Below are positions 9,951-18,457 of a DNA stretch of 64,000 nt, piece after piece; the stretch's first letter is position 1; the number at the start of each line of letters is the position of its first letter. The DNA comes from Candidatus Mycobacterium methanotrophicum. GTDB taxonomy: Bacteria > Actinomycetota > Actinomycetes > Mycobacteriales > Mycobacteriaceae. The notes under the pieces are model-generated. The model did no database searches. It worked only from the letters and a program-made list of their open reading frames with translations, and had not been told where the DNA came from. The DNA is taken from positions 1,488,001 to 1,552,000 of the forward strand of contig NZ_CP097320.1 in NCBI RefSeq assembly GCF_023515995.1, in the 5' to 3' direction. The position numbers and the translations under genes were made by a program.

Positions 9951-11050
9951 GCCGCGTCGTGTTGACCATCGACACCGCGACTCCCGCGGTGACGGCGGGC
10001 GTCGTGGCCGATGGCGACATCGTCGCCGAGCGGCTCAGCGTCGACGCCCGCGCCCACGCCGAACGGCTAACCCCGAATGTGTTGGGCGCCTTGGCCGATG
10101 CCGGCCTGCGGATGGCCGACCTCGATGCCGTGGTGGTGGGCTGCGGGCCGGGTCCGTTCACCGGACTGCGCGTTGGTATGGCGACCGCTGCGGCGTACGG
10201 GCACGCGCTTGACGTGCCGGTGTACGGCGTCTGCAGCCTCGATGCCATCGGCGGGCTGACCACCGGCGAGACGCTGGTCGTCACCGATGCCCGCCGGCGT
10301 GAGGTCTACTGGGCTCGCTATCAAGACGGCGCCCGGATCGATGGACCGGCGGTCGACGCCCCGGCCGACGTCGACCCGGGTCTGGCGCGCGCGGTCGCCG
10401 GCTCACCCGAGCACGCGGCGCTGTTCGGGCTGCCGGTGTGTGAACCGTGGTACCCGACACCGGCCGGGCTGGTAGCCGCGGTGACGGAATGGTCCGCCGA
10501 CCCGGCGCCGCTGGTGCCGCTGTATCTACGTCGGCCGGACGCCAAGACGCTGGCCGAACGCGCCAACCACTCGAGCCGGGCCGCGATGACGATCACGATC
10601 GGCGCGCTGACGGCGGCCGACGCCGGCCGCTGCGCGCAGTTGGAAGCCGTGCTGTTTCCCGGTGACGACCCATGGCCGGCGGGCGCATTCGTCCGCGAAC
10701 TGGCCGCCGCGCACAATCACTGCGTGGCCGCTCGTATCAACGTTGACGGCGCTGTCACGCTGGTCGGCTACGCCGGCATCTCGCGATTGGGCCGCACGCC
10801 GCCATTCGAATACGAAGTGCACACCATTGGCGTCGACCCGGCTTACCAGGGCCGCGGCGTCGGCCGCCGGCTGCTTGACGAACTGCTGAAATTTGCCGCG
10901 GGCGCCGTCGTTCACCTGGAGGTCCGCACCGACAATGCGCCGGCGATCGCGTTGTACCGCAGCGTGGGATTCGCCCAAGTGGGTCTGCGCCGGCGGTATT
11001 ACCGGGTCAGCGGCGCCGACGCCTACACCATGCGGAGGTCGGCTTTATGA
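9947..11050 (+). CDS. tsaB-rimI: TsaB-RimI fusion: t6A subunit plus ribosomal-protein N-acetyltransferase
   Basis: One uninterrupted frame of 367 residues from GTG 9947 covers two proteins that are separate in M. tuberculosis (Rv3421c and Rv3420c). Residues ~1-210 are TsaB ([28 protein letters not shown]), the non-catalytic partner of TsaD. Residues ~214-367 are a GNAT acetyltransferase of the RimI type ([19 protein letters not shown], acetyl-CoA loop [20 protein letters not shown]), which acetylates the N-terminus of S18. The ATG at 10586 lies at the domain joint, so RimI could also be made separately by internal initiation. It overlaps tsaE and tsaD by 4 bp each. Confidence 0.9.
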   Translation: MSRVVLTIDTATPAVTAGVVADGDIVAERLSVDARAHAERLTPNVLGALADAGLRMADLDAVVVGCGPGPFTGLRVGMATAAAYGHALDVPVYGVCSLDAIGGLTTGETLVVTDARRREVYWARYQDGARIDGPAVDAPADVDPGLARAVAGSPEHAALFGLPVCEPWYPTPAGLVAAVTEWSADPAPLVPLYLRRPDAKTLAERANHSSRAAMTITIGALTAADAGRCAQLEAVLFPGDDPWPAGAFVRELAAAHNHCVAARINVDGAVTLVGYAGISRLGRTPPFEYEVHTIGVDPAYQGRGVGRRLLDELLKFAAGAVVHLEVRTDNAPAIALYRSVGFAQVGLRRRYYRVSGADAYTMRRSAL

Positions 11051-12084
11051 CATCGGCGGCCATGATCGTCTTGGCCATCGAAACCTCCTGCGACGAAACC
11101 GGAGTCGGTATCGCCCGGCTCGGCGCCGACGGCACCGTGACGTTGTTGGCCGACGAGGTGGCGTCCAGCGTCGACGAGCACGTCCGGTTCGGCGGCGTGG
11201 TGCCGGAGGTCGCCTCGCGGGCACATTTGGAGGCGCTCGGGCCGGCGATGCGCCGGGCGCTGTGCGGCGCGGGCGTGCAAAAGCCTGACATCGTCGCGGC
11301 CACGATCGGGCCGGGGTTGGCGGGTGCGCTACTGGTGGGAGTGGCTGCGGCCAAAGCTTATTCGGCCGCCTGGGAGGTGCCGTTCTACGCGGTGAACCAC
11401 CTCGGCGGGCATTTAGCGGCGGACGTCTACCAGCGGGGTCCGCTGCCCGAGAGCGTGGCGCTGCTGGTGTCCGGCGGGCACACGCATTTGTTGCATGTGC
11501 GTTCGCTCGGCGAGCCGATCGTCGAGCTGGGCAGCACCGTCGACGACGCGGCCGGGGAGGCCTACGACAAGGTGGCTCGCCTGCTGGGGCTGGGCTACCC
11601 GGGCGGCAAGGCGCTCGACGGCCTGGCCCGTACCGGGGACCGCGACGCGATCGTGTTCCCGCGCGGCATGACCGGCCCGCGCGACGACCCACATGCGTTC
11701 AGTTTTTCCGGTCTCAAGACCGCCGTCGCGCGCTATATGGAGAGCCATCCGGAGGCGCGGACCGCCGACGTCGCCGCCGCGTTTCAGGAGGCGGTCGCCG
11801 ACGTGCTGACCACCAAGGCAGTGCGCGCCGCTACCGGGCTCGGCGTATCGACGTTGCTCATCGCCGGGGGAGTGGCGGCGAACTCGCGGCTACGCGAGCT
11901 GGCCGAAGAGCGTTGTGCCGCAGCCGGATTGACATTGCGGATCCCGCGGCCCCGGCTGTGTACCGACAACGGAGCGATGATCGCGGCGTTCGCCGCGCAT
12001 CTCGTCGCCGCGGGAGCTCCGCCGTCGCCGCTGGACGTGGCCAGCGATCCGGGCCTGCCGGTGGTGAGGGGCCAGCTGCCGTGA
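11047..12084 (+). CDS. tsaD: tRNA N6-adenosine threonylcarbamoyltransferase TsaD
   Basis: The 345-residue catalytic subunit of the t6A complex starts at ATG 11047, overlapping the previous stop (ATGA). Typical features are [11 protein letters not shown] at the N-terminus, the metal-binding VNHLGGH pair (His118 and His122), [31 protein letters not shown] and a C-terminal CTDNGAMIA. Length equals the M. tuberculosis homologue Rv3419c. It transfers the threonylcarbamoyl group to A37. The gene ends 5 bp before the convergent C39-like gene, and no terminator hairpin is obvious between them. Confidence 0.96.
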   Translation: MTSAAMIVLAIETSCDETGVGIARLGADGTVTLLADEVASSVDEHVRFGGVVPEVASRAHLEALGPAMRRALCGAGVQKPDIVAATIGPGLAGALLVGVAAAKAYSAAWEVPFYAVNHLGGHLAADVYQRGPLPESVALLVSGGHTHLLHVRSLGEPIVELGSTVDDAAGEAYDKVARLLGLGYPGGKALDGLARTGDRDAIVFPRGMTGPRDDPHAFSFSGLKTAVARYMESHPEARTADVAAAFQEAVADVLTTKAVRAATGLGVSTLLIAGGVAANSRLRELAEERCAAAGLTLRIPRPRLCTDNGAMIAAFAAHLVAAGAPPSPLDVASDPGLPVVRGQLP

Positions 12085-12088
12085 CAGC

Positions 12089-12745
12089 TTAAATTTGGGG
12101 CGCCCACGCAACGGTGCCGTAGCCGGTCTGCTGGGTGACGATCAGCAGGTTGTCGCTGGTTGACCAGGCCTGGGTGAAGGTGTCCAGCGGAATCCGCTCG
12201 TCGCGGCCATTGGGAGTGCCGCTGTCGTTGAGATGGACGATGTTGGTGCCGGTGTCGACCCCGGTGACGACGACGGCGTGGTCGGCTTGGGTGCGCTGGC
12301 CCTGACCGGGGGGGTAGTTCCAGATGGTTTCGGCGTTGAGGGCCGCGATGACTTTGTGTCCGCCGCTCAGGTCATCCTCGATTGTGCCCATGCTGTTGCC
12401 GGTGGTGAGGTCGGATTGGATGCCGTATTTGCGCAGCAGCATCACCATGTCCTCAGGTGAGGTGCCGTCGAAGAAGTAGACATCGCCGCCGTGGGACTCG
12501 CTCGGGGTGAAGATGCCGCGCAGCTCGATGCCCACCTGGGTGGGCTCGTGGCCGGTGAGCTGGCCGACCACGTCGGCGATGGCCATCAGCCCGCAGTCTT
12601 CCTGGTGCTGGTAGCGCCAGTAGGTGGCCGCAGCTTCGGGATCGCCGTACATTTGGCCGTCGGCGCGGGCGATGCCGGCCAATCCGATGGCTGCGGCGAC
12701 AAGCAGCACGGCCACGCCAGCTGCGCTTCGGATGCTGGTGAACAT
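12089..12745 (-). CDS. Exported C39-like cysteine-peptidase-fold protein
   Basis: The 218-residue protein has a signal peptide (residues ~1-28, ending IARADG). The mature part opens with a papain-like dyad region YQHQEDCGLMA (Gln and Cys51), followed by ADHAVVVTGVD with the catalytic His and HLNDSG with the Asp. This Cys-His-Asp layout is that of the peptidase C39-like family 2 fold. No ABC transporter is attached, so it is not a bacteriocin exporter protease; the function in mycobacteria is unknown. It is transcribed away from groES. Confidence 0.8.
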   Translation of the reverse strand: MFTSIRSAAGVAVLLVAAAIGLAGIARADGQMYGDPEAAATYWRYQHQEDCGLMAIADVVGQLTGHEPTQVGIELRGIFTPSESHGGDVYFFDGTSPEDMVMLLRKYGIQSDLTTGNSMGTIEDDLSGGHKVIAALNAETIWNYPPGQGQRTQADHAVVVTGVDTGTNIVHLNDSGTPNGRDERIPLDTFTQAWSTSDNLLIVTQQTGYGTVAWAPQI

Positions 12746-12877
12746 GACCCCATTATGGGGTGGTCGGCCGTGGCGAATTTGTCACCGCTCTCGGCGAGGG
12801 CGTCTGCCTGCGGTTTTGGTTGGGGAAATGCGCTCGGCCGACCCGCCGGCCAGGAAGCGGCGGGGCGGCCTTGAGTG

Positions 12878-12904
12878 CTAGCACTCTCATGTATAGAGTG
12901 CTAG
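12878..12904. promoter_or_regulatory. CIRCE operator (HrcA site) upstream of groES-groEL1
   Basis: The inverted repeat CTAGCACTC, a 9-base spacer, and GAGTGCTAG match the CIRCE consensus bound by the heat-shock repressor HrcA. The left arm is itself part of a perfect palindrome, GAGTGCTAGCACTC (12873-12886). It lies about 180 bp upstream of the groES start, consistent with a long leader. Heat-shock induction by HrcA release is established for CIRCE sites; its use here is inferred. Confidence 0.93.
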
Positions 12905-13085
12905 GTGGCAATCGCACGAACCCTTGTGCCGGCACCCGCGATGACGACGCCGGGGCGCGGACGAATGCCGAACACCTGGTAATAGAAGGGTCGGGGCAGT
13001 TGCTCGCAAAGGTCCCGGGCCTTACCAATATCCGGTCCGGGGCAACGGTCCCGGGCCCCCTACCAATCAAGTGGAGGCTCCAATC

Positions 13086-13388
13086 GTGGCGAAGGTGCAG
13101 ATCAAGCCACTCGAGGACAAGATCCTCGTACAGGCCATCGAGGCCGAGACCACGACCGCATCCGGTCTGGTCATTCCCGACACCGCCAAGGAGAAGCCGC
13201 AGGAAGGCACCGTCGTCGCCGTCGGCCCCGGCCGGTGGGACGACGATGGCGCCAAGCGGATTCCGGTGGACGTGTCGGAAGGTGACACCGTCATCTACAG
13301 CAAGTACGGCGGCACCGAGATCAAGTACAACGGCGAGGAGTACCTGATCCTGTCGGCCCGCGACCTGCTGGCCGTCGTCAACAAGTAA
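13086..13388 (+). CDS. groES: Co-chaperonin GroES (Cpn10)
   Basis: The 100-residue protein starts at GTG 13086, 9 bp after a GGAGG site, and begins [15 protein letters not shown] as other mycobacterial GroES proteins do. The mobile loop ([21 protein letters not shown]) and the GPGRWDDDG turn are present. It caps the GroEL ring. It is followed by groEL1 in the same direction with a 90-bp gap that contains a strong hairpin. Confidence 0.96.
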   Translation: MAKVQIKPLEDKILVQAIEAETTTASGLVIPDTAKEKPQEGTVVAVGPGRWDDDGAKRIPVDVSEGDTVIYSKYGGTEIKYNGEEYLILSARDLLAVVNK

Positions 13389-13401
13389 CGCAGCGCGTGT
13401 T

Positions 13402-13448
13402 CCGCCCCGGCGATCCCCACGTCGACTCGTGGGCGATCTCCGGGGCGG
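13402..13448 (+). terminator. Intercistronic hairpin between groES and groEL1
   Basis: CCGCCCCGG (13402-13410) pairs with CCGGGGCGG (13440-13448), and an inner stem CCCAC/GTGGG (13416-13433) extends it. No U-run follows, so it is more likely an mRNA processing or attenuation element than a full terminator. It could set unequal GroES and GroEL1 levels. Confidence 0.6.
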
Positions 13449-13478
13449 ACCGCATCTGAGACGGGACAGGAAAGGCTT

Positions 13479-15113
13479 ATGAGCAAGCTTATTGAGTTCG
13501 ACGACACCGCCCGGCGTGCAATGGAAGCCGGTGTGGACAAACTGGCCGGCGCCGTACGGGTCACCCTCGGGCCGCGCGGTCGGCATGTGGTGCTGGCCAA
13601 GGCTTTTGGCGGGCCCACGGTTACCAACGACGGTGTCACCGTCGCCCGCGAGATCGACCTGGACGACCCGTTCGAGAACCTGGGCGCCCAGCTGGTCAAG
13701 TCGGTGGCCACCAAGACCAACGACGTCGCCGGCGACGGCACCACCACCGCCACCGTACTGGCGCAGGCGACCATCAAAGCCGGGCTGCGCATCGTCGCTG
13801 CCGGCGCCAACCCGATCGCCCTCGGCTCGGGTATCGGCAAAGCTGCCGACGCGGTGTCCGAGGCGCTGCTGGCATCGGCCACCCCGGTGTCCGGCCAAAC
13901 CGGCATCGCGCAGGTGGCCACCGTGTCGTCACGCGACGAGCAGATCGGCGAACTGGTCGGCGAGGCGATGACCAAGATCGGCCACGACGGTGTGGTCAGC
14001 GTCGAGGAATCGTCCACGCTGAACACCGAACTGGAGTTCACCGAGGGCGTCGGCTTCGACAAGGGTTTCCTGTCGGCGTATTTCGTCACCGACTTCGACG
14101 CGCAACAGGCCGTGCTCGAGGACCCCCTGATCCTGTTGCACCGCGACAAGATCAGCTCGCTGCCCGACTTCCTGCCGCTGCTGGAGAAGGTGGCCGAGTC
14201 GGGTAAGCCGCTGTTGGTCATCGCAGAAGACGTCGAAGGCGAGCCGCTATCGACGCTGGTGGTCAACGCGATCCGGAAGACGCTGAAGGCCGTTGCGGTC
14301 AAGGCGCCGTTCTTCGGTGACCGCCGCAAGGCGTTCTTGGAGGACTTGGCGATCGTGACCGGCGGGCAGGTGGTCAACCCCGACGTGGGGCTGACGCTGC
14401 GTGAGGTCGGGCTGGACGTGCTCGGCTCGGCTCGGCGCGTCGTGGTGAGCAAGGACGACACCGTGATCGTCGAGGGCGGCGGCACTGCCGAGGCCATCGC
14501 CAACCGCGTCAAGCAACTGCGTTCCGAAATCGAGAGCACCGATTCCGACTGGGACCGCGACAAGCTGGAGGAGCGGCTCGCCAAGCTGTCCGGCGGGGTT
14601 GCCGTCATCAAGGTCGGTGCGGCCACCGAGACCGCGCTCAAGGACCGCAAAGAGAGCGTCGAGGACGCGGTTGCCGCGGCCAAGGCCGCCGTGGAGGAAG
14701 GCATTGTCGCCGGCGGTGGCACCGCGTTGCTGGCCGCCCGCAAAGCGCTGACCGACCTGCGGGCCTCGCTATCCGGCGACGAGGCGCTGGGTGTCGGTGT
14801 GTTCTCCGACGCGCTGAGCGCTCCGCTGTACTGGATCGCAGCCAACGCCGGGCTCGACGGCTCGGTGGTGGTCAACACGGTCGCTGGATTGCCTGCCGGG
14901 CACGGGTTCAACGCGGCGACGCTGAAGTACGGCGACCTGGCCGCCGACGGGGTGATCGACCCGGTCAAGGTCACCAGGTCCGCGGTGCTCAACGCGGCAT
15001 CAGTGGCACGCATGATCTTGACTACCGAGACCGCGATTGTCGAGTATGTACCACCGAACAATGGGCACGACGACGGCCACGGCCACGGTCACGGGCACGG
15101 TCATCACCACTAG
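13479..15113 (+). CDS. groEL1: Chaperonin GroEL1 (Cpn60.1) with histidine-rich tail
   Basis: The 544-residue chaperonin starts at ATG 13479 with AGGAAAGG upstream. Nucleotide-binding motifs are [24 protein letters not shown] and GGGTALLAA. The C-terminus is [16 protein letters not shown] rather than the Gly-Gly-Met tail of housekeeping GroEL2, which identifies the mycobacterial paralogue GroEL1. In other mycobacteria GroEL1 has roles in mycolate synthesis during biofilm growth, and His-rich tails bind metals; both are family knowledge. It is the second gene of the CIRCE-controlled operon and is followed by a strong terminator. Confidence 0.96.
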   Translation: MSKLIEFDDTARRAMEAGVDKLAGAVRVTLGPRGRHVVLAKAFGGPTVTNDGVTVAREIDLDDPFENLGAQLVKSVATKTNDVAGDGTTTATVLAQATIKAGLRIVAAGANPIALGSGIGKAADAVSEALLASATPVSGQTGIAQVATVSSRDEQIGELVGEAMTKIGHDGVVSVEESSTLNTELEFTEGVGFDKGFLSAYFVTDFDAQQAVLEDPLILLHRDKISSLPDFLPLLEKVAESGKPLLVIAEDVEGEPLSTLVVNAIRKTLKAVAVKAPFFGDRRKAFLEDLAIVTGGQVVNPDVGLTLREVGLDVLGSARRVVVSKDDTVIVEGGGTAEAIANRVKQLRSEIESTDSDWDRDKLEERLAKLSGGVAVIKVGAATETALKDRKESVEDAVAAAKAAVEEGIVAGGGTALLAARKALTDLRASLSGDEALGVGVFSDALSAPLYWIAANAGLDGSVVVNTVAGLPAGHGFNAATLKYGDLAADGVIDPVKVTRSAVLNAASVARMILTTETAIVEYVPPNNGHDDGHGHGHGHGHHH

Positions 15114-15130
15114 CGCGAGGCAAGTGGTAC

Positions 15131-15166
15131 GAAACACCCCCGGTTCTCACGGACCGGGGGTGTTTC
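15131..15166 (+). terminator. Strong intrinsic-type terminator after groEL1
   Basis: Perfect 14-bp arms GAAACACCCCCGGT (15131-15144) and ACCGGGGGTGTTTC (15153-15166) flank an 8-base loop. It is GC-rich at the top and lies 18 bp after the groEL1 stop. It probably closes the groESL1 transcript and insulates the toxin-antitoxin genes. Confidence 0.85.
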
Positions 15167-15229
15167 TCGGCGATGCGCCTGCCTAGCCCATTCGTCTAAG
15201 CTGCTGACGCATTCCAGAGCGCTGTGTAA

Positions 15230-15243
15230 CATGTGTACACATG
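15230..15243. promoter_or_regulatory. Candidate autoregulatory operator of the toxin-antitoxin pair
   Basis: CATGTGTACACATG is a perfect 14-bp palindrome that ends with the antitoxin start codon. Phd/YefM antitoxins repress their own operons by binding such palindromes. The role is inferred from position and symmetry. Confidence 0.55.
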
Positions 15244-15513
15244 AGTACTCATAGTTTGCGGGATCTTCGTGGCAACCTGGGAGCGGTTGTGCGGGCGGTG
15301 GCCTCGACAAGCGAAGAAGCCATCATCACCGACAGTGGTACCGAGGTCGCGGTAATCATCAGCTTGGCCGACTATGAGCGGTTGCATGAGCACGCTGATG
15401 TCGTCGACGCGCTTCGGCTGCGCGCGCTGCGGGCCGACTCGTTTCGCGCGGTGCCTCTGGCAGAGATGCTCGATGAGCTCGGTGTCGACGCGGACGCGTT
15501 CGCGGCCGGATGA
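15241..15513 (+). CDS. Type II antitoxin, Phd/YefM family
   Basis: The 90-residue protein has the YefM-type N-terminal DNA-binding fold (LRDLRGNLGAVVRAVASTSEEAIITDSGTEVAVIISLADYERL) and an acidic C-terminal toxin-neutralising tail (LAEMLDELGVDADAF). It overlaps the toxin gene by 4 bp (ATGA), ensuring coupled synthesis. The gene starts next to the palindrome at 15230. The M. tuberculosis RelJ/RelK type is the nearest functional model. Confidence 0.88.
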   Translation: MSTHSLRDLRGNLGAVVRAVASTSEEAIITDSGTEVAVIISLADYERLHEHADVVDALRLRALRADSFRAVPLAEMLDELGVDADAFAAG

Positions 15514-15761
15514 GAATCTCGTTCCACCCTGACGTGCTCAAGCAGTTACAGCGACTCCCTCGTGCCGAGTTGGAAGCAGCTCTGCAGGTGGTCATTGGTC
15601 TGTCCCGCCAACCGCGACCGGTCAACGCGAAGAAATTCGTTGGGAGCCAGCGTGATTGGCGTGTGCGCTTCGGCCAATATCGGGTGGTGTACTCCATCGA
15701 CGATGCTGCCGGCGAGGTAACGGTGTTCAACGTGGCCAAGCGCAGCGACGCCTACCGGTGA
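15510..15761 (+). CDS. Type II toxin, RelE/ParE superfamily
   Basis: The 83-residue basic protein shows the RelE fold: FHPDVLKQLQRLP helix, KKFVGSQRDWRVRFGQYRVVYSID with the core strand motif R-V-R-x-G-x-Y-R-V-V-Y, and a C-terminal strand VFNVAKRSDAYR. RelE toxins cleave mRNA on the ribosome; ParE relatives inhibit gyrase. The RVRFGQYRVVY motif and short length favour RelE. Its partner is the overlapping upstream antitoxin. Confidence 0.88.
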   Translation: MRISFHPDVLKQLQRLPRAELEAALQVVIGLSRQPRPVNAKKFVGSQRDWRVRFGQYRVVYSIDDAAGEVTVFNVAKRSDAYR

Positions 15762-15801
15762 GAAGTTGCGTTGGTTCGGCAGCTAGTGCGACGCGCTCGG
15801 T

Positions 15802-15851
15802 GGCTGCAATCGGACACCACCGAGACCGCGGTTGTCGAAAAGCCCGCCGAC
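15802..15851. repeat. 50-bp dispersed repeat, copy A
   Basis: Differs from copy B (17420-17469) at only 5 of 50 positions. It lies between the toxin gene and the 3' end of the SDR gene, a convergent gap. The potential hairpin around the central GACCGCGGT is less perfect than in copy B. Confidence 0.8.
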
Positions 15852-15873
15852 GAGCACGAGCACGCCCGGCCAC

Positions 15874-16641
15874 TCACCAACAGGTGTAGCCGCCGTCGAT
15901 CACGATGTCGGAACCGGTCATATAGCTCGACGCGTCGCTGGCGAGACATAGGTATATGCCGACGAGTTCCTCCGGCCGGCCCAAACGTCCGAGCGGGATC
16001 TTGGGTTCCCACAACCGGCGGTATTCGGCGTATGGCTCAACCAGTTCAGTCAGGATGTAGCCCGGGCTGACGCTGTTGACCCGGATGTTGTGAGGTGCGA
16101 ACTCCACAGCCATAGCCTTGGTCAGTTGGATGACTGCTGACTTCGAGGCGCAGTAGTGGCCTACTGGCTGCGGGGTGTTGATGATGTGGCCCGACATCGA
16201 TGCCGTATTGATGATGGTGCCAGCGCGTTGCTGGACGACCATGGCCTTCGCCGCGGCCTGTGCGGTGAGGAAAACACCGTTGACGTTGGTGTTCTGGATG
16301 CTCTGAAACTCCGCCAGCGGCATGTCCAGCAGGCTGTTGAGGGCGATGATCCCGGCGTTGCACACCGCTATGTCGACCCCGCCCAGCTCATCGGTGACGC
16401 GGTTCAGCATGGTGGCCACCTGCTCGGGCTGGGTGACATCACAGGGGATGGGTACCGCCGTGCCGCCAGCGGCAATAATTTCCGCGGCCACGTCCTGTAG
16501 CGGCTCATCATGGCGGGCTGCGATCGCCACCGCAGCCCCGGCTTGCGCGTAGGCCAGCGCCACTTGCTTGCCGATACCGCTGGAGGCGCCCGTTACGAGC
16601 GCGTTCTTGCCATGCAGCTCAAATAGACTGGCTACGTTCAC
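15874..16641 (-). CDS. Short-chain dehydrogenase/reductase
   Basis: The 255-residue classical SDR has the NAD(P)-binding TGASSGIG motif, CDVTQPEQV, the NAG motif (VCNAGI), and the catalytic Ser (NTASMSG) and Tyr-x-x-x-Lys (HYCASK). The C-terminal TGSDIVIDGGY is standard. The start is GTG 16641. It is divergent from the cupin gene, with a 293-bp shared upstream region. Substrate unknown; sugar or polyol dehydrogenases often have this length and motif set. Confidence 0.9.
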   Translation of the reverse strand: MNVASLFELHGKNALVTGASSGIGKQVALAYAQAGAAVAIAARHDEPLQDVAAEIIAAGGTAVPIPCDVTQPEQVATMLNRVTDELGGVDIAVCNAGIIALNSLLDMPLAEFQSIQNTNVNGVFLTAQAAAKAMVVQQRAGTIINTASMSGHIINTPQPVGHYCASKSAVIQLTKAMAVEFAPHNIRVNSVSPGYILTELVEPYAEYRRLWEPKIPLGRLGRPEELVGIYLCLASDASSYMTGSDIVIDGGYTCW

Positions 16642-16934
16642 TTCCGCTCACAACCCTTCCCCGCGGTCCACGGGAACTGTATCGCTGCCGGATCCCACGC
16701 CGGATGGTGTTTCTGTCTCAGTCCTGCAGGGCAAAGGCACGCGGTGGGATGCACTCGCGTGTAACAGCATTTGGTTAGCCGGGCGGGATGCATCTGTCTC
16801 GGTATCGGCGTGTCGCTGGCGTGACATACAGCCACGCACGAGTACCGATATCCTGGACATCCGACATTGAAGTCGTCCAACTGATTCACTCGAGACCACG
16901 GTTGTGCGCTCGCCGATAACGATAGGGATGACGC

Positions 16935-17402
16935 ATGAGCATGGCATACCTGGCGCAACCGAAGCAGCAGCAGCAGTTGGAATGGCTCGACGGCGGCACG
17001 CTGGCGATCTTGCTCGACGGTAAGGCCACCGATGGCCAGTTGATGATCGGACGCTTCGATGTCAGCGAGGGCGAAGCACCCCCGTATCACAAACACACGC
17101 GTGAGGATGAGGTCTTCATGCTGATCAAGGAGTCGGCGTTGCTCTGGTGCGACGACCAGGAGATGGAGCTATCGGAGGGCGGTATCGTCTTCTTGCCCAA
17201 GAACATTCCGCACGCATACCGCATCACGTCTAAGACAGCAGATCTGCTCATGATCAACACCCCGGCGGGAATCGAGGGTATGTTCCGCTACGCCGGTCGC
17301 GACAAAGCAACTCCGCGCCCGGACGGTTTCGAAATCTCGCCCGCGCGGATGGCCGAGGGAGCGGAAAAGTTCGGACAGGTCATCCTTGGCCCCCCGCGCT
17401 GA
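16935..17402 (+). CDS. Cupin-domain protein
   Basis: The 155-residue protein carries one cupin barrel: PPYHKHTREDEVFMLI (motif 1, with two His and a Glu) and LPKNIPHAYRI (motif 2, with His), so a metal site of three His and one Glu is intact. A two-base TPAGIEGMFRYAG segment follows, as in quercetin-dioxygenase-like cupins. Function unknown. It is divergent from the SDR gene, which may act in the same catabolic step, though nothing in the sequence proves that. Confidence 0.85.
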   Translation: MSMAYLAQPKQQQQLEWLDGGTLAILLDGKATDGQLMIGRFDVSEGEAPPYHKHTREDEVFMLIKESALLWCDDQEMELSEGGIVFLPKNIPHAYRITSKTADLLMINTPAGIEGMFRYAGRDKATPRPDGFEISPARMAEGAEKFGQVILGPPR

Positions 17403-17419
17403 CCTCGCCAGGCGTCGGC

Positions 17420-17469
17420 GGCTGTAATCCGACACCACCGCGACCGCGGTGGTCGACAAGCCCGCCGAC
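17420..17469. repeat. 50-bp dispersed repeat, copy B, with hairpin core
   Basis: Second copy of the repeat at 15802. The core ACCACCGCG, AC, CGCGGTGGT (17434-17453) is a perfect 9-bp inverted repeat. It sits between the convergent cupin and SnoaL-like frames and could act as a two-way terminator. Both copies occupy convergent 3' gaps. Confidence 0.8.
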
Positions 17470-17474
17470 TCTCA

Positions 17475-17801
17475 TTACAGCAGCGTTCGCGGGTCGAACA
17501 CGACGCGGACCCGTTGCGCCCGGCTGTCTTTCACGCTGCACCAATTCACCACGGGCACCGGTTCGCCGTCCTTTGGATGAAGGTTGAACCACGTCAGCAC
17601 GTCGCGATCATCAGCCAACATCTTCTCGACCGTGATGTCGTCGAGCATCTGGGCGAAGCCGGCAAGTTGCTTGACGTAGTCGTCGGCGCCGCTGGCCGCG
17701 CCCGTCGGTCCGGAAAACGTCACGTCGTCGGCGAGGATCGCGCGCAGGCCGTCGAAGTCCTTGCGCTTCCAGCTATCGAGCTGGCAGGTTCGTTTAACGC
17801 G
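17475..17801 (-). pseudogene. SnoaL-like (NTF2 fold) protein, 5'-truncated
   Basis: The frame reads QLDSWKRKDFDGLRAILADD then VTFSGPTGAASGADDYVKQLAG and WFNLHPKDGEPVPVVNWCSV to the stop at 17475. This is the SnoaL-like cone fold. It begins directly after the TGA of the SodC-like gene, in the same frame, with no start codon before the first helix. The only inner start, GTG 17723, would drop that helix. It is probably a truncated relic, though translation from the GTG (82 residues) cannot be excluded. Confidence 0.6.
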
Positions 17802-18401
17802 TCAGCTGCCGGGAGGAAGGCTAGAACTCGTTACGGTCGAGCTCAGCGTGGACGTGACGGTCGAGGTACTCGTGACCGTGCTCGTGCTGATGTTCGTGGA
17901 CGGCGGTTGCACCGCAACGGTGGTGGTGATGGTGGGGATGGTAGTTGTCGTCGTGGAAGAGGTGCTGGTGGCCGCAGCAATCACACCGCATGCCAGCCGT
18001 TTTCCCGATTCACCGGTAGGGTTGCTGCCCAGGTTGTCCGCGTTTTGCTGAATGACCAGTGCGGTACCTGTGCTTGTTCTCAGGTCCGCGGCCGTGAACA
18101 AGTTGCTGGTGGTGACGAGTTTCGCCGAGCCGTCGGAGGGTACTTCCAATGCGGTCAGCTCGCCGCTGGCGGGATAACCGGTGTGATCCGGTGCCTGGTA
18201 GACGGCTCCGGCGGAAGCGAAGTCTCCGGCCTGAGCTCCCGTCGGCGATTTCGTGTCCTTCAACTGCGTAGGCATCCGCTCTGCGCCGGCAGGCTGTGGC
18301 GTAGACGTAGCGGGCTGGGTGCCCTGCTGGTCGGTGCATGCGCCCAACGGCGCGACGGCCGCAGCCAGCATCGCGACCGCAAAGCCAAAACCAGTCTTCA
18401 T
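17802..18401 (-). CDS. Lipoprotein with degenerate Cu,Zn superoxide-dismutase domain and Ser/Thr-rich tail
   Basis: Residues 1-22 form a lipoprotein signal with lipobox LGAC. Residues ~50-145 match the C-terminal half of mycobacterial SodC: PTGAQAGDFASAG, APDHTGYPASGELTALEV, LVTTSNLFTAADL and GESGKRLACGVI. The HVH copper strand upstream is missing, and metal ligands are changed (GGHF is GAVY, GHP is GYP), leaving one His. Catalysis is therefore unlikely. Residues 150-199 are a Thr/Ser-rich tail (TSTSSTTTTTIP, STVTSTSTVTS) that could be O-mannosylated. Divergent functions such as metal scavenging or adhesion are only guesses. Confidence 0.7.
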   Translation of the reverse strand: MKTGFGFAVAMLAAAVAPLGACTDQQGTQPATSTPQPAGAERMPTQLKDTKSPTGAQAGDFASAGAVYQAPDHTGYPASGELTALEVPSDGSAKLVTTSNLFTAADLRTSTGTALVIQQNADNLGSNPTGESGKRLACGVIAAATSTSSTTTTTIPTITTTVAVQPPSTNISTSTVTSTSTVTSTLSSTVTSSSLPPGS

Positions 18402-18457
18402 GGGCTGGCATTACCCGAACGAGACAATGCAAAAACCGGTTTCACGTGCTGGATACG

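Noticed and set aside
13295..15061. 588-residue minus-strand frame over groES-groEL1
   Set aside because: Ser/Ala-rich antisense shadow of groEL1 caused by high GC codon bias.
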